A stretch of DNA of 64,000 nt, from contig NZ_LR594672.1 of NCBI RefSeq assembly GCF_901827185.1, positions 186,001-250,000 of the forward strand, in the 5' to 3' direction. The translations under genes were made by a program, and so were the position numbers. The notes beneath the pieces were generated by a model that did no database searches, had not been told where the DNA came from, and saw only the letters and a list, made by a program, of their open reading frames with translations. The DNA is from Variovorax sp. PBL-E5 (GTDB lineage Bacteria; Pseudomonadota; Gammaproteobacteria; Burkholderiales; Burkholderiaceae_C). Below, in pieces: positions 7,786 to 15,398 of the stretch (position 1 is its first letter; each line of letters starts with the position of its first letter).

Positions 7786-10700
7786 ATGCCGACCACGTCC
7801 AACATTCACACCGAACGCGTTTTCGAGAACGAGCTCTGCACGCAGCTCGAGGCTCACGGCTGGTCGGTCAAAACCCATCCCAAGCAGGCCTCCAGCTACT
7901 CGAAGGAGTACGCAATCCTGGCCGAGGACCTGCTGGCTTTCGTGCAGGATACGCAGCCCACCGAGTGGGCCAAGTTCAAGAAGTGGCACAACGGTCAGTC
8001 CGACGCTGTCTTCGTCAAGCGGGTTGCTAAGCAACTGGACACCCACGGCACGCTGCACCTCCTGCGCCATGGCTTCAAGGACGTCGACGCCAAGTTCTTC
8101 CTCTGCCAGTTCAAGCCGGCCCACAAGAAGAACCCCAAGCTGCTGGACCTGTACCAGAAGAACCGGCTCACGGTGGTCCGCCAGCTGCACTACAGCCTGC
8201 ACAACGAGAACAGCATCGACCTGACGCTGTTCGTCAGCGGCCTTCCAGTCGCAACCGGCGAAATCAAGACCGACCTGACCCAGAACGTCAAGGACGCCAT
8301 CAGTCAGTACAAGAAGGACCGGTTGCCGAAGGACCCGAAGTCCAAGGAGCTGGAGCCTCTTCTCCAGTTCAAAACCCGCGCGCTGGTTCACTTCGCCATC
8401 TCCAGCGACCTGGTCTTCATGACCACGAAGCTTGCGGGCGACGATACCCAGTTCCTGCCCTTCAACATAGGCAGGCCGGATGGCGTCGATATGCTGAGCG
8501 CAGGCGCCGGAAATCCGCCCGCGCCGCCCGGGAAGGGTTACCCTACTTACTACCTGTGGGAGTACGTCTGGCGACCAGATGTCTGGCTCGAGGTGCTGGG
8601 CGAGTTCATGCACCTGGAAGCGAAGGAGGTCGAGGATTCTGACGGCAAGAAGGCCACCAAGGAATCCCTCATTTTCCCGCGGTATCACCAGCTCGTGGCC
8701 GTGCAGGAACTGATTCGCGCGGCGGCCGAGGAAAGCCCGGGCAAGGACTATCTGGTCCAGCACTCCGCCGGCTCGGGCAAGTCGAATTCCATCGCCTGGG
8801 TAGCGCACCGCCTTTCCAACCTGCATGACGCGGCCGACAAGAAGACGTTCGACACAGTCGTCGTGGTAACGGACCGCCGCGTGCTGGACAAGCAGTTGCA
8901 GGACACCATCAGCCAATTCGAGCACAGGGCCGGCGTGGTGCAGGTCATCTCCGAGAACAGCGCGCAGCTGGCCATGGCCCTGAACGTGGGCGCGCCGATT
9001 GTCGTAACGACTCTGCAGAAGTTCGGCTTCATCCTGGACCAGGTCGGAGCGCTGGGGAAACGCAAGTTTGCCCTCATCGTCGACGAGGCACATTCCAGCC
9101 AGACGGGCACCGCGGCGCGCAAGCTGCGGGAGGCCCTCACCAAGGGCAAACCGAAACAGAAGGCGGCCGAAGTCATCGACGGGGTGGAAGTCCAGGTCGA
9201 GGCTGACGTCGACATCGACCCGGAAGACCTAACCTCCGAGGACATGGTCGCCCTGGCAATCGAGGGACGCAAGCGCCCCGAGAACGTCAGCTACTTCGCC
9301 TTCACGGCCACCCCAAAGTCCAAGACCTTGGAGCTGTTCGGCCGAAAAGGGCCCGAGGGCACACCGGTGCCATTCCACGTCTACTCGATGCGCCAAGCCA
9401 TCGAGGAAGGCTTCATCCTGGACGTGCTGAGGCACTACACCAGCTACAGCACCTTCTATAAGCTGGGCGCGGTAGCCAATGAAAAACTTGTGCCGCAGAA
9501 GAAGGCCAAGATGGCGCTGGCTCAATACGCCAAGCTGCACCCGCACAACATTTCGCAGAAGGTCGTGGTCATCGTGGAGCACTTCCGCGAGCACGTGGCG
9601 GCCAAGATTGGCGGCAAGGCGAAGGCAATGCTGGTGACCGACAGCCGGAAGGCTGCGGTCCGCTACAAGCTGGCCATCGACCGGTACATCAAGGACCAGA
9701 AGTACACCGACCTGCGTACGCTGGTAGCATTTTCGGGCGCCGTGCTGGACCCGGACTCGGGGGCCGACGAGTTCACCGAGTCGAACATGAACGACGTCAA
9801 GGGACAGGAGCCCTCGGAGGCGTTCAAGCAGGATGAGTACCGCATCCTGCTGGTGGCCAACAAGTACCAGGTCGGCTTTGACCAGCCGCTGCTGCACACG
9901 ATGTACGTCGACAAGCGCCTGTCGGGAGTGCTGGCCGTCCAGACTCTGTCGCGCCTGAACCGCATGTACCCCGGCAAGGAGGACACGTTTGTCTTAGACT
10001 TCGTGAACCGGCCCGACGAAATCCTCGCGAGTTTCCAGCCCTACTACCGCACCGCGCAGCTCGAGGACGTCACCGACCCGAACGTCGTGCACGAGCTGTT
10101 CACAAAGCTTGACAAGGCCGGCGTGTACTACTGGACCGAGGTCGAGCAGTTCGCTGCGGCCTTCTTTGACCCCAAGGTCAAGAGCCAAGGCGCCCTGCAT
10201 GCCGTTCTCAAGCCCGCATTTGACCGCTATGAAGGGCTGGAGGACGAGCCACAGGAGCTGTTTCGGAAGGACCTGGGCTCGTTCCTGCGCCTTTACGAGT
10301 TTCTGTCGCAAATCATCCCCTACGACGACCCCGAGCTGGAGAAGCTTTTCGTTTTCGGAAAGAACCTGATGCCGCGCCTGGCCGCCCACGGCAAGGACAA
10401 GCACAAGCTGGAGCTTGACGCCGACGTGAAGCTGACGCACTACCGCTTGCAGAAAGTGGGCGAGCAGCAGCTGGACCTGGAAAAGGCCGAGGTCGTGAAG
10501 CTTCCTGGCATCGGCGAAGCCGGCACGGGCTCGGCGCCCGAGGACGAGAAGAAGGCGCTGCGCGAGATTGTGGCCAAGATGAATGACCTGTTCTCCGGGC
10601 ACATCACCGAGTCGGACTTCATCGGCGCGGTCACCACCTGGCAAGGTCACCTGGCCAAGAACGAGAAGCTCGCTGCCCAGGCCCGCAACAACAGCGAGGA

Positions 10701-10881
10701 GCAGTTCGCGATGGGTGACTTCAAGGATGCCTTCACGGACGTCGTCATCGAGGCCCAGGACGCTCACAACCAGATTGCAGAGCAGTTGCTGAAGGACGAG
10801 CGCATCTTCGGCATGATGCAGAAGATGGTGGCCAAGATGGTTTGGCAGGGGTTCCAGCAGGGGCCAGCCGCCCGCACCTAG
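7786..10881 (+). CDS. hsdR: Type I restriction endonuclease subunit R
   Basis: 1031 residues from the ATG at 7786 (a GTG one codon earlier is possible). HsdR is the translocating motor and nuclease. The N-terminal nuclease domain carries the PD-(D/E)XK-like strand GEIKT near residue 157. The SF2 helicase core has a Walker A form HSAGSGKS at about 326 and a DEAH box at 433-436, then a second RecA-like lobe (LVANKYQVGFDQP) and a C-terminal helical region that contacts HsdM. Length matches the family. It is the last gene of the operon. Confidence 0.96.
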   Translation: MPTTSNIHTERVFENELCTQLEAHGWSVKTHPKQASSYSKEYAILAEDLLAFVQDTQPTEWAKFKKWHNGQSDAVFVKRVAKQLDTHGTLHLLRHGFKDVDAKFFLCQFKPAHKKNPKLLDLYQKNRLTVVRQLHYSLHNENSIDLTLFVSGLPVATGEIKTDLTQNVKDAISQYKKDRLPKDPKSKELEPLLQFKTRALVHFAISSDLVFMTTKLAGDDTQFLPFNIGRPDGVDMLSAGAGNPPAPPGKGYPTYYLWEYVWRPDVWLEVLGEFMHLEAKEVEDSDGKKATKESLIFPRYHQLVAVQELIRAAAEESPGKDYLVQHSAGSGKSNSIAWVAHRLSNLHDAADKKTFDTVVVVTDRRVLDKQLQDTISQFEHRAGVVQVISENSAQLAMALNVGAPIVVTTLQKFGFILDQVGALGKRKFALIVDEAHSSQTGTAARKLREALTKGKPKQKAAEVIDGVEVQVEADVDIDPEDLTSEDMVALAIEGRKRPENVSYFAFTATPKSKTLELFGRKGPEGTPVPFHVYSMRQAIEEGFILDVLRHYTSYSTFYKLGAVANEKLVPQKKAKMALAQYAKLHPHNISQKVVVIVEHFREHVAAKIGGKAKAMLVTDSRKAAVRYKLAIDRYIKDQKYTDLRTLVAFSGAVLDPDSGADEFTESNMNDVKGQEPSEAFKQDEYRILLVANKYQVGFDQPLLHTMYVDKRLSGVLAVQTLSRLNRMYPGKEDTFVLDFVNRPDEILASFQPYYRTAQLEDVTDPNVVHELFTKLDKAGVYYWTEVEQFAAAFFDPKVKSQGALHAVLKPAFDRYEGLEDEPQELFRKDLGSFLRLYEFLSQIIPYDDPELEKLFVFGKNLMPRLAAHGKDKHKLELDADVKLTHYRLQKVGEQQLDLEKAEVVKLPGIGEAGTGSAPEDEKKALREIVAKMNDLFSGHITESDFIGAVTTWQGHLAKNEKLAAQARNNSEEQFAMGDFKDAFTDVVIEAQDAHNQIAEQLLKDERIFGMMQKMVAKMVWQGFQQGPAART

Positions 10882-11211
10882 TGCCGACGCACATGCCTGA
10901 AGCCGACCTGCGGGCCGGCTCGAAACCTCCGCGCGCGGGCCGATACTGAAGCGCGCCGGACGGACGGCAGGCAACAGTTGCCGCGGGAGGTTTACCGACA
11001 TGGCGAGACCGAGGCTGGCAAGCTGCAGTCGAGTTCGCAGGTTCCAAGGAGAACGGTCATCTCCTGCGCGGAAGCTGCCGCAGGGCGCCCGCGGTCAACG
11101 GAGGTCCCCCAGTCCGCCCAAAGAAAGACCGCACAGCGTGAGCTGTGCGGCCTTGAACAAGGTCTTGCGGCGAACCGCATAGTCCTGGAGGGTTGCTTGT
11201 GGGTCAAGCAA
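10882..11211. other. Intergenic stretch between hsdR and the tandem pair
   Basis: No convincing gene. One short frame at 11000-11182 has a fair ribosome-binding site but runs through the terminator hairpin at 11120-11150 and has an Arg/Ser/Pro-rich composition, so I reject it. The right-hand part holds the terminator of the leftward gene at 11212-11676. Confidence 0.5.
11120..11150 (-). terminator. Intrinsic terminator of tandem gene 1
   Basis: Stem CCGCACAGC/GCTGTGCGG (11129-11137 with 11142-11150), loop of 4, followed on the minus strand by TCTTTCTTT. An almost identical hairpin ends the second copy at 11899-11928. Confidence 0.75.
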
Positions 11212-11676
11212 TCAGGCAGCTGCTTTTATCGCGCGGCGGGCGCCGGTTACGACTTGGTCATTGCCAGGGTTGAAGAACACCGGTTGCGGCATTCGCTTCA
11301 TGACACGCCAAGTGACTGCATTGAGCAGCCTGAGCGTCAGCCTTCCACGAATCTGCAATGCCGCGAGGGGCACCCAAGCGAGCCTGTCGCAGTCGATGTA
11401 CAGCAAGCAACCGTGCTTCCAGCCAGCGGACTCTGCCGAGACCCGGTCCCTCGGGAAAGGGATGTAGCCAGGGCGGCGCTTGTTGTTGCCGTGAGCGTCG
11501 GTTCCGGCGTACGCGACCAGCGCCATCTCACCATCCACTTGCAGAAGGACGGAGTGGTGGTCGGCAAGATTGCGGTACTTCTCGATGAGGCGGCCTTCGA
11601 TGACGGCGACCGTCTTCACGGGGAACATGCCAAACACGGTGGTGCCGGCGGGGGTGTTCTTGGTAACTTCTGTCAT
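11212..11676 (-). CDS. Hypothetical protein, tandem copy 1 (154 aa)
   Basis: The start is set by GGAGAG upstream and by exact agreement with the length of copy 2. The longer frame to 11997 runs into copy 2 and is not real. The protein begins VTKNTPAGTTVFGMFPVKT. It contains a motif NKRRPGYIPFPRD, a Trp-rich middle and a C-terminal VVTGARRA.KAAA. There is no signal peptide or membrane helix. It is about two-thirds identical to its neighbour over the full length, so one arose from the other by tandem duplication together with leader and terminator. Function unknown. Confidence 0.8.
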   Translation of the reverse strand: MTEVTKNTPAGTTVFGMFPVKTVAVIEGRLIEKYRNLADHHSVLLQVDGEMALVAYAGTDAHGNNKRRPGYIPFPRDRVSAESAGWKHGCLLYIDCDRLAWVPLAALQIRGRLTLRLLNAVTWRVMKRMPQPVFFNPGNDQVVTGARRAIKAAA

Positions 11677-11699
11677 TTCTCTCTCCTGATGAAGGGAAA

Positions 11700-11729
11700 G
11701 AGGGGCGGGTGCCCCTCCGGTTGAGGGGC
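11700..11729 (-). promoter_or_regulatory. Three-segment leader with alternative hairpins, copy 1
   Basis: Read in the RNA direction, three complementary 7-mers occur in order: GCCCCTC (11729-11723), GAGGGGC (11717-11711), GCCCCTC (11706-11700). The middle one can pair with either neighbour but not both. The second hairpin lies just upstream of the GGAGAG box and is followed by TTTCCC. This is the layout of an attenuator or of a translational switch. The same three segments occur at 12486-12516. Confidence 0.55.
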
Positions 11730-11738
11730 AACGCCGAA

Positions 11739-11765
11739 TGCGCTGTCCTATGACGCCTATAGCGA
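11739..11765 (-). promoter_or_regulatory. Promoter-like element conserved between tandem copies, copy 1
   Basis: A 27-bp block containing CCTATGACG and CTATAGCGA differs at one base from 12521-12547 upstream of copy 2. It sits about 65-90 nt before each start, upstream of the leader hairpins, as expected for a promoter whose -10 includes the palindromic CTATAG. Confidence 0.5.
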
Positions 11766-11898
11766 TTGAGCCGACGCGCTGGAGTCTGGCTGCCGCCGGC
11801 GAGATGGCGTCCGCGAAGAATCGGGTTTTCGCTCTGACCGCCGACGTCACAAGGGCTGGTCTCAGGCGCTGACCGCACGACGAAAGCCGCGGGACCAA

Positions 11899-11928
11899 GA
11901 GAAAAACCGCACAGCGTGAGCTGTGCGG
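11899..11928 (-). terminator. Intrinsic terminator of tandem gene 2
   Basis: Stem CCGCACAGC/GCTGTGCGG (11907-11915 with 11920-11928), loop of 4, followed on the minus strand by TTTTTCTC. It is the duplicated counterpart of the terminator at 11120-11150. Confidence 0.8.
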
Positions 11929-11997
11929 TCTAGAACAAGAGTTGCGGCGAACCGCATAGTCCGGTGAGGGGTGCCTGAATGCTTGTGGGTCAAGCAA

Positions 11998-12462
11998 TCA
12001 GGCAGCTGCTTTCATCGCGCGGCGGGCGCCGGTCACGACTTCATCATCGAGCTCGCTGTAAACGACGGGCTGGGCCCGGCGCTTCATGACGCGCATCGAA
12101 ACTGCGTTGAACAGTGCATTGGACAGACGTCCACGCACTTGCAGCGCTTGGACGGGAACCCAAGCGAGCACGTCGCAGTCCACGTAGTACTCGCTGCCGA
12201 ACTTCCAACCAGCCTTCTCCGCCGAGACCACATCTCTCGGGAAAGAGATGTAGCCCGGGCGGCGCTTGTTGGCTTCGTCAGCGTCGGTTCCGGCGTATGC
12301 CACCAGAGCCTTGCTGCCATCGACGCCCAGAAGGACGCAGTGATGGTCGACGAGGTTGCGTTGCTTTTCGATGAGGCGGCCATTGACGACAGTCACCGTT
12401 TTCACGGGGAACATGCCGAACACGGTGGAGCCCGCGGGGGTGTTCTTCGTAACTTGGGTCAT
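11998..12462 (-). CDS. Hypothetical protein, tandem copy 2 (154 aa)
   Basis: Same length as copy 1 and collinear with it throughout, with shared blocks such as KNTPAG, VFGMFPVKTV, NKRRPGYI and VVTGARRA. Divergence is concentrated in the last 40 residues before the common KAAA end. The start follows AAGGAGAGAGAT. Its own promoter block, leader hairpins and terminator are present, so the two genes are separate transcription units with parallel control. The 786-nt offset between the two starts defines the duplication period. Function unknown. Confidence 0.8.
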   Translation of the reverse strand: MTQVTKNTPAGSTVFGMFPVKTVTVVNGRLIEKQRNLVDHHCVLLGVDGSKALVAYAGTDADEANKRRPGYISFPRDVVSAEKAGWKFGSEYYVDCDVLAWVPVQALQVRGRLSNALFNAVSMRVMKRRAQPVVYSELDDEVVTGARRAMKAAA

Positions 12463-12485
12463 ATCTCTCTCCTTGTGATGGGAAA

Positions 12486-12516
12486 GAGGGGCGGGTGCCC
12501 CTCTTGGTTGAGGGGC
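12486..12516 (-). promoter_or_regulatory. Three-segment leader with alternative hairpins, copy 2
   Basis: GCCCCTC (12516-12510), GAGGGGC (12503-12497) and GCCCCTC (12492-12486) in RNA order, identical to copy 1 apart from the first loop. All three segments are preserved although the coding regions have diverged by about a third, which argues for a maintained function or recent gene conversion. Confidence 0.55.
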
Positions 12517-12520
12517 AACG

Positions 12521-12547
12521 TGCGCTGTCCTATGACGTCTATAGCGA
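12521..12547 (-). promoter_or_regulatory. Promoter-like element conserved between tandem copies, copy 2
   Basis: Matches 11739-11765 at 26 of 27 positions and contains CTATAGCGA. It lies at nearly the same distance from the start codon as in copy 1. Confidence 0.5.
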
Positions 12548-12723
12548 ACTACCGCCCAGCGGCCGGCCGAGCTTCTTTACGCCCGTGGTGGGCCCTGACT
12601 GAGCCAGCCGTGGCCAGCTGGGCAGTCGCCCTCGGTAGACCGGCGTGCCGCGACCGGAGAACTCGTTCTTCGAGCTCGGCTGCACCAGGGAGACGGTGGG
12701 TCCACCTTCAGGACGCTGGCCAA

Positions 12724-12754
12724 GAAAAAACCCACCGGAAGACACCGGTGGGTT
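12724..12754 (-). terminator. Intrinsic terminator of the 12777-13304 gene
   Basis: Perfect 10-bp stem AACCCACCGG/CCGGTGGGTT (12729-12738 with 12745-12754), 6-base loop, then TTTTTT on the minus strand. Confidence 0.85.
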
Positions 12755-12776
12755 GGAAGTAGGGCTTGAGCGCGAG

Positions 12777-13304
12777 CTACAGAACCTGTCGAAAGTCGAA
12801 GGTCGTCGGGTTGATGGCCTTGAAGGTCGACGCAAGCACTTCAGCCAGGTGGTGGGCCTTGCCTGACAGGTCCGCATAGTCGGTGGCCACGAGGATGCCC
12901 TGGAGGACCTCGTCGTTGCGTTCGACCGAAATGCTGCCGCTTCCCATCATGTGGAAAGGGGCGTTGGCGGCGTAGAACGCCTCCTTGCTGTCCTTGTCGG
13001 GGAAGACGTCGACCCCGTCCGTGCCGATGGCGATGCTCTGGGTCACCTTGAAGTCGAGGGACGTTTCCGTGTCCTGCGCCTCCGGCTTGGCAAGTACTGT
13101 GAGCTGGAATCGCGACATGCTCTCGTTCTCGCGGAACAGCTCAGCAATGCTGAGCGCCAGTTTCGTGAAGCACGCGGCGCGGGGGTACACCACTTCGTTT
13201 TGGAGGTTACGGCTGCTCAGCAAGGTCAGGTCTGCCTGGCCCTTGAGCAGCGGAAAGTTGAGGTTGAACATGTGGTTTTTGTCTTTAAGAATGTGGCCTG
13301 GCAT
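12777..13304 (-). CDS. Hypothetical protein, up to 175 aa
   Basis: Two starts are possible: ATG at 13304, which immediately follows a CTATAGAGG element, or ATG at 13271 (MFNLNFPLLKG), which leaves room for a leader if CTATAG is the -10. I slightly favour 13271. The body is a soluble alpha/beta protein with blocks LTLLSSRNLQNEVVYPR, TDGVDVFPDKDSKEAF and HMMGSGSISVERNDE. No motif recognised. It has its own terminator. Confidence 0.7.
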   Translation of the reverse strand: MPGHILKDKNHMFNLNFPLLKGQADLTLLSSRNLQNEVVYPRAACFTKLALSIAELFRENESMSRFQLTVLAKPEAQDTETSLDFKVTQSIAIGTDGVDVFPDKDSKEAFYAANAPFHMMGSGSISVERNDEVLQGILVATDYADLSGKAHHLAEVLASTFKAINPTTFDFRQVL

Positions 13305-13425
13305 CCTCTATAGAGAACCGACAGGGGATGGGTTGCCCAACGAGACACCCAGTGTCGCCGAAGACGCCCTGGCCGGGTTGAGTGCGACGGCCGTGTCCTG
13401 TGGCGGAGGCCGCCCCTTTGCTGCT

Positions 13426-13878
13426 TCAGCCAGCGCCGCCGGCGCCCAGCAGGAAACGGCAAGGCGTCTCGCCGAACGTCGATGTAAGCGAAGGTCGGAA
13501 CGGCGCAAACTCCTTGAAGGCCTTGAAAGGCTTGAACTCTTTGAAGCTTTTGAATGGCTCGAAAGCCGTTGTCTTCAATGCTTCCTTCGTCGCGCAGGAG
13601 GCGTAGCCCTCGCTGTCCCAGACCACACCCTTCGTGAACCATCCGAGGTGTTTGCCGTTAAAGCCGTAGACGTGGTAGCCGCCGCCGGTGTCGTTCTTCT
13701 CCAGATAGGCGACAGGCTTGCCGCCCCAGAGGTAGATTGTGAGCTCTTCGGCGATTGCGATGTACGCGTCCGCCCTTCCTGAGCCGCTGAAAAGCGCAAC
13801 TTCCTCATCGTCGGCGTGCGCCGCAGGTGTGACCAATGCCAGGGCAAGAAGGCTGGCGGCAAACAGGGAGTGCTTCAT
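13426..13878 (-). CDS. Exported protein resembling 4-fold beta flower family, with Phe-repeat tail
   Basis: 150 residues. A signal peptide covers residues 1-22 (hydrophobic core LFAASLLALALV, cleavage after AHA). The mature part has repeated strand-turn units of the type SGRADAYIA, IYLWGGKPVAYL, VYGFNGKHLGWF and VVWDSEGYASC. These resemble proteins annotated as 4-fold beta flower; this is my recollection, not a computed match. The tail from about 105 to 130 has Phe at short regular spacing (KSFKEFKPFKAFKEF), from a tandem repeat of TTGAA-type units in the DNA. The frame upstream of 13878 is a spurious extension. Confidence 0.75.
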   Translation of the reverse strand: MKHSLFAASLLALALVTPAAHADDEEVALFSGSGRADAYIAIAEELTIYLWGGKPVAYLEKNDTGGGYHVYGFNGKHLGWFTKGVVWDSEGYASCATKEALKTTAFEPFKSFKEFKPFKAFKEFAPFRPSLTSTFGETPCRFLLGAGGAG

Positions 13879-14119
13879 TGGGGCAGGGCTTGTGTTGTTG
13901 TGGTTGACCAGATTCTCGCCTCGACGGAAGCCTCGGCGCCGGCGACTCGGCCTGCCGGTCCGCCCGGCGGTCGAAGAAGACGTGCTTTGGGTGAACTTTT
14001 CCGCGATTTGCAGCCGGGCGTCACCCTCACCGAGCCTTTGCTGCACGCGGGCAGCATCACGGGCCGCGGGGCATTGGCTATACGTTGCCAGGAAAACTCA
14101 CGGCCTCGGCCAATCACCC

Positions 14120-14413
14120 ATGCAAATCCATATCACTGAGCACAAGAGCGTTGGCACGCTCGACCCCCGTCCCAACCGTACCGTGCGCGTCTTCGTGGAC
14201 CGTGACTACCAGTACGGCTACTTCGTGGACGAACACAAGCTGTTCGGCCTGCTCACCCCGGAGCAGCAGCTGGTCTACCTGGCCGGCGGCGAGGCGAAGC
14301 TGGATATCGAACCGGCGACCGCTCAGGTCATCATCGACGACGGTACGACGCCCTACGCGAAGCCGCAAGTGGCGGAGCCTATCCCTCCCGAGCTCGCTGA
14401 TAGGCCGCAATGA
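14120..14413 (+). CDS. Small hypothetical protein, 97 aa
   Basis: The ATG at 14120 follows a TATACG box about 35 nt upstream. The longer frame to 13739 overlaps the leftward exported gene. The N-terminus is beta-rich (MQIHITEHKSVGTLD, then RVFVDRDYQYGYFVDE), followed by an acidic and Pro-rich tail. Aromatic and charged residues alternate as in a small beta-sheet domain. The last four bases overlap the next gene (ATGA), so the two are cotranslated. Function unknown. Confidence 0.6.
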   Translation: MQIHITEHKSVGTLDPRPNRTVRVFVDRDYQYGYFVDEHKLFGLLTPEQQLVYLAGGEAKLDIEPATAQVIIDDGTTPYAKPQVAEPIPPELADRPQ

Positions 14414-14661
14414 AGCGCGCCACGCTGGTCGCGCTCGCGCGGGCCTCCTCACTGCACGAAGTGCAAGACGACGGTTGCCGCCACATCATCACGAACAAGG
14501 AAACCGGAGTGGCCGTTGCTGTCTATGAGAACGGCGCGCCCCACCGGGCCGACGTTGACCTGAGCATCACCACGAACATGACGATTCGTGCGAGCGCCGG
14601 TGTACTGGACCTGCCGGCAGACAAACAGGGCGCTCCCGCGGCGTTCCAAAGCTCGAGTTAA
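14410..14661 (+). CDS. Small hypothetical protein, 83 aa
   Basis: Starts at the ATGA overlap with the previous gene and ends shortly before a strong terminator, so the two form a complete bicistronic unit. The sequence is a compact beta protein (CRHIITNKETGVAVAVYENG, then ADVDLSITTNMTIRASAGV). Its alternating pattern suggests one small sheet domain. No catalytic motif, signal peptide or membrane helix is visible. Function unknown. Confidence 0.6.
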   Translation: MKRATLVALARASSLHEVQDDGCRHIITNKETGVAVAVYENGAPHRADVDLSITTNMTIRASAGVLDLPADKQGAPAAFQSSS

Positions 14662-14675
14662 GAACTCATTCTTCC

Positions 14676-14705
14676 AACCAGCCCCACCGTGGGCTGGTTT
14701 TTCAT
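14676..14705 (+). terminator. Intrinsic terminator of the 14120-14661 pair
   Basis: Stem AACCAGCCC/GGGCTGGTT (14676-14684 with 14691-14699), 6-base loop, then a run of T. Confidence 0.85.
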
Positions 14706-14760
14706 TGCCTCGATGTACGAAGGCGGGATTTGCGGCTTGGAGCACCGCGGGTGCGCCGGG

Positions 14761-15297
14761 CTATTCGCCGGGTTCGACTGCCCCTGCCGGCTCCGCAAGC
14801 GCCGGGGGCACCAGGCCGTCTCTGGCTTGGTGGCCGTCGTCCCCAAACAGCTCCGCCATCCGGCGCTCGAGTCGAAACCGCTCAAAGTCCTGGATGTCCT
14901 GGGCCTTGCCATCAGCACGCGGCCGGCGGGAGGGGCTGACTTTCATGAAGAAGTGCAACAGGCCGCTCGTGGGCTGCTGCTGCGCTGCTTCGATGAGCTC
15001 GGACCTGGTGAAGAGCCAGATGCGGGGTGTCGACATGTCGACGAGCGCAACGAGCTGCGCCGGCGTGGTCGACGGGACCCACCAGTCGAGCAACAAGGCC
15101 CCCTTGCCCCCGCCAGGCTTGGCCGCAAACACGGTCTTCACCTGGACGGTGGCGGGCTGTGCCGAAGCAGACGAATAGGTGACCAGGTCAATGCCCGTGT
15201 CGGTGCTCATGGGAGCAGATTCGACGCCTCGAGCAAGGAGTTCGTACTGGACCAGGAGCTCGCCGCATCTTCCAATCTGCGCTGTCGAAAGTTTCAT
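14761..15297 (-). CDS. PD-(D/E)XK-nuclease-like protein, 178 aa
   Basis: The start at 15297 (MKLSTAQIGR) is chosen because the restriction-like domain begins at once; the extension to 15411 reaches into the terminator of the next gene. The core signature is visible: Glu13 in IGRCGELLVQYELLARG, Asp37 in DTGIDLV, and Q-V-K at 52-54 on the next strand. This is the spacing of small PD-(D/E)XK or Holliday-resolvase-like folds. The C-terminal half is helical and charged (FERFRLERRMAELFGDD). Nuclease activity is inferred from these residues only. Confidence 0.7.
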   Translation of the reverse strand: MKLSTAQIGRCGELLVQYELLARGVESAPMSTDTGIDLVTYSSASAQPATVQVKTVFAAKPGGGKGALLLDWWVPSTTPAQLVALVDMSTPRIWLFTRSELIEAAQQQPTSGLLHFFMKVSPSRRPRADGKAQDIQDFERFRLERRMAELFGDDGHQARDGLVPPALAEPAGAVEPGE

Positions 15298-15344
15298 GAC
15301 CGTCCACGCTGTTGACCGCGCATTCTGCCAATCCCGGGAGTTCG

Positions 15345-15385
15345 GCAAAAGAAAACACGCTCCACGGGCAGGCCAGGGAGCGTGT
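15345..15385 (-). terminator. Intrinsic terminator of the esterase gene
   Basis: Stem ACACGCTCC/GGAGCGTGT (15355-15363 with 15377-15385), 13-base loop, followed on the minus strand by TTTTCTTTT. Confidence 0.75.
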
Positions 15386-15398
15386 GAAGAAGGAATCG

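Larger units (their letters stand above)
12463..12776. other. Gene-free stretch holding a leader, a promoter and a terminator
   Basis: Left part: leader and promoter of the tandem copy 2. Right part: terminator of the gene at 12777. The middle (about 12550-12720) shows nothing I can support. Confidence 0.5.

Noticed and set aside
7555..9093. 512-codon minus-strand frame across hsdR
   Set aside because: Antisense shadow of the clearly recognisable hsdR; no motif, no start signal.
11000..11182. 60-codon frame with a decent ribosome-binding site after hsdR
   Set aside because: It runs through the terminator hairpin of the opposite gene and has an Arg/Ser/Pro-rich composition without structure.
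13500..13565. Repeat array considered as a CRISPR-like element
   Set aside because: The units are short, contiguous and in frame within a coding region, with no spacers and no cas genes nearby.
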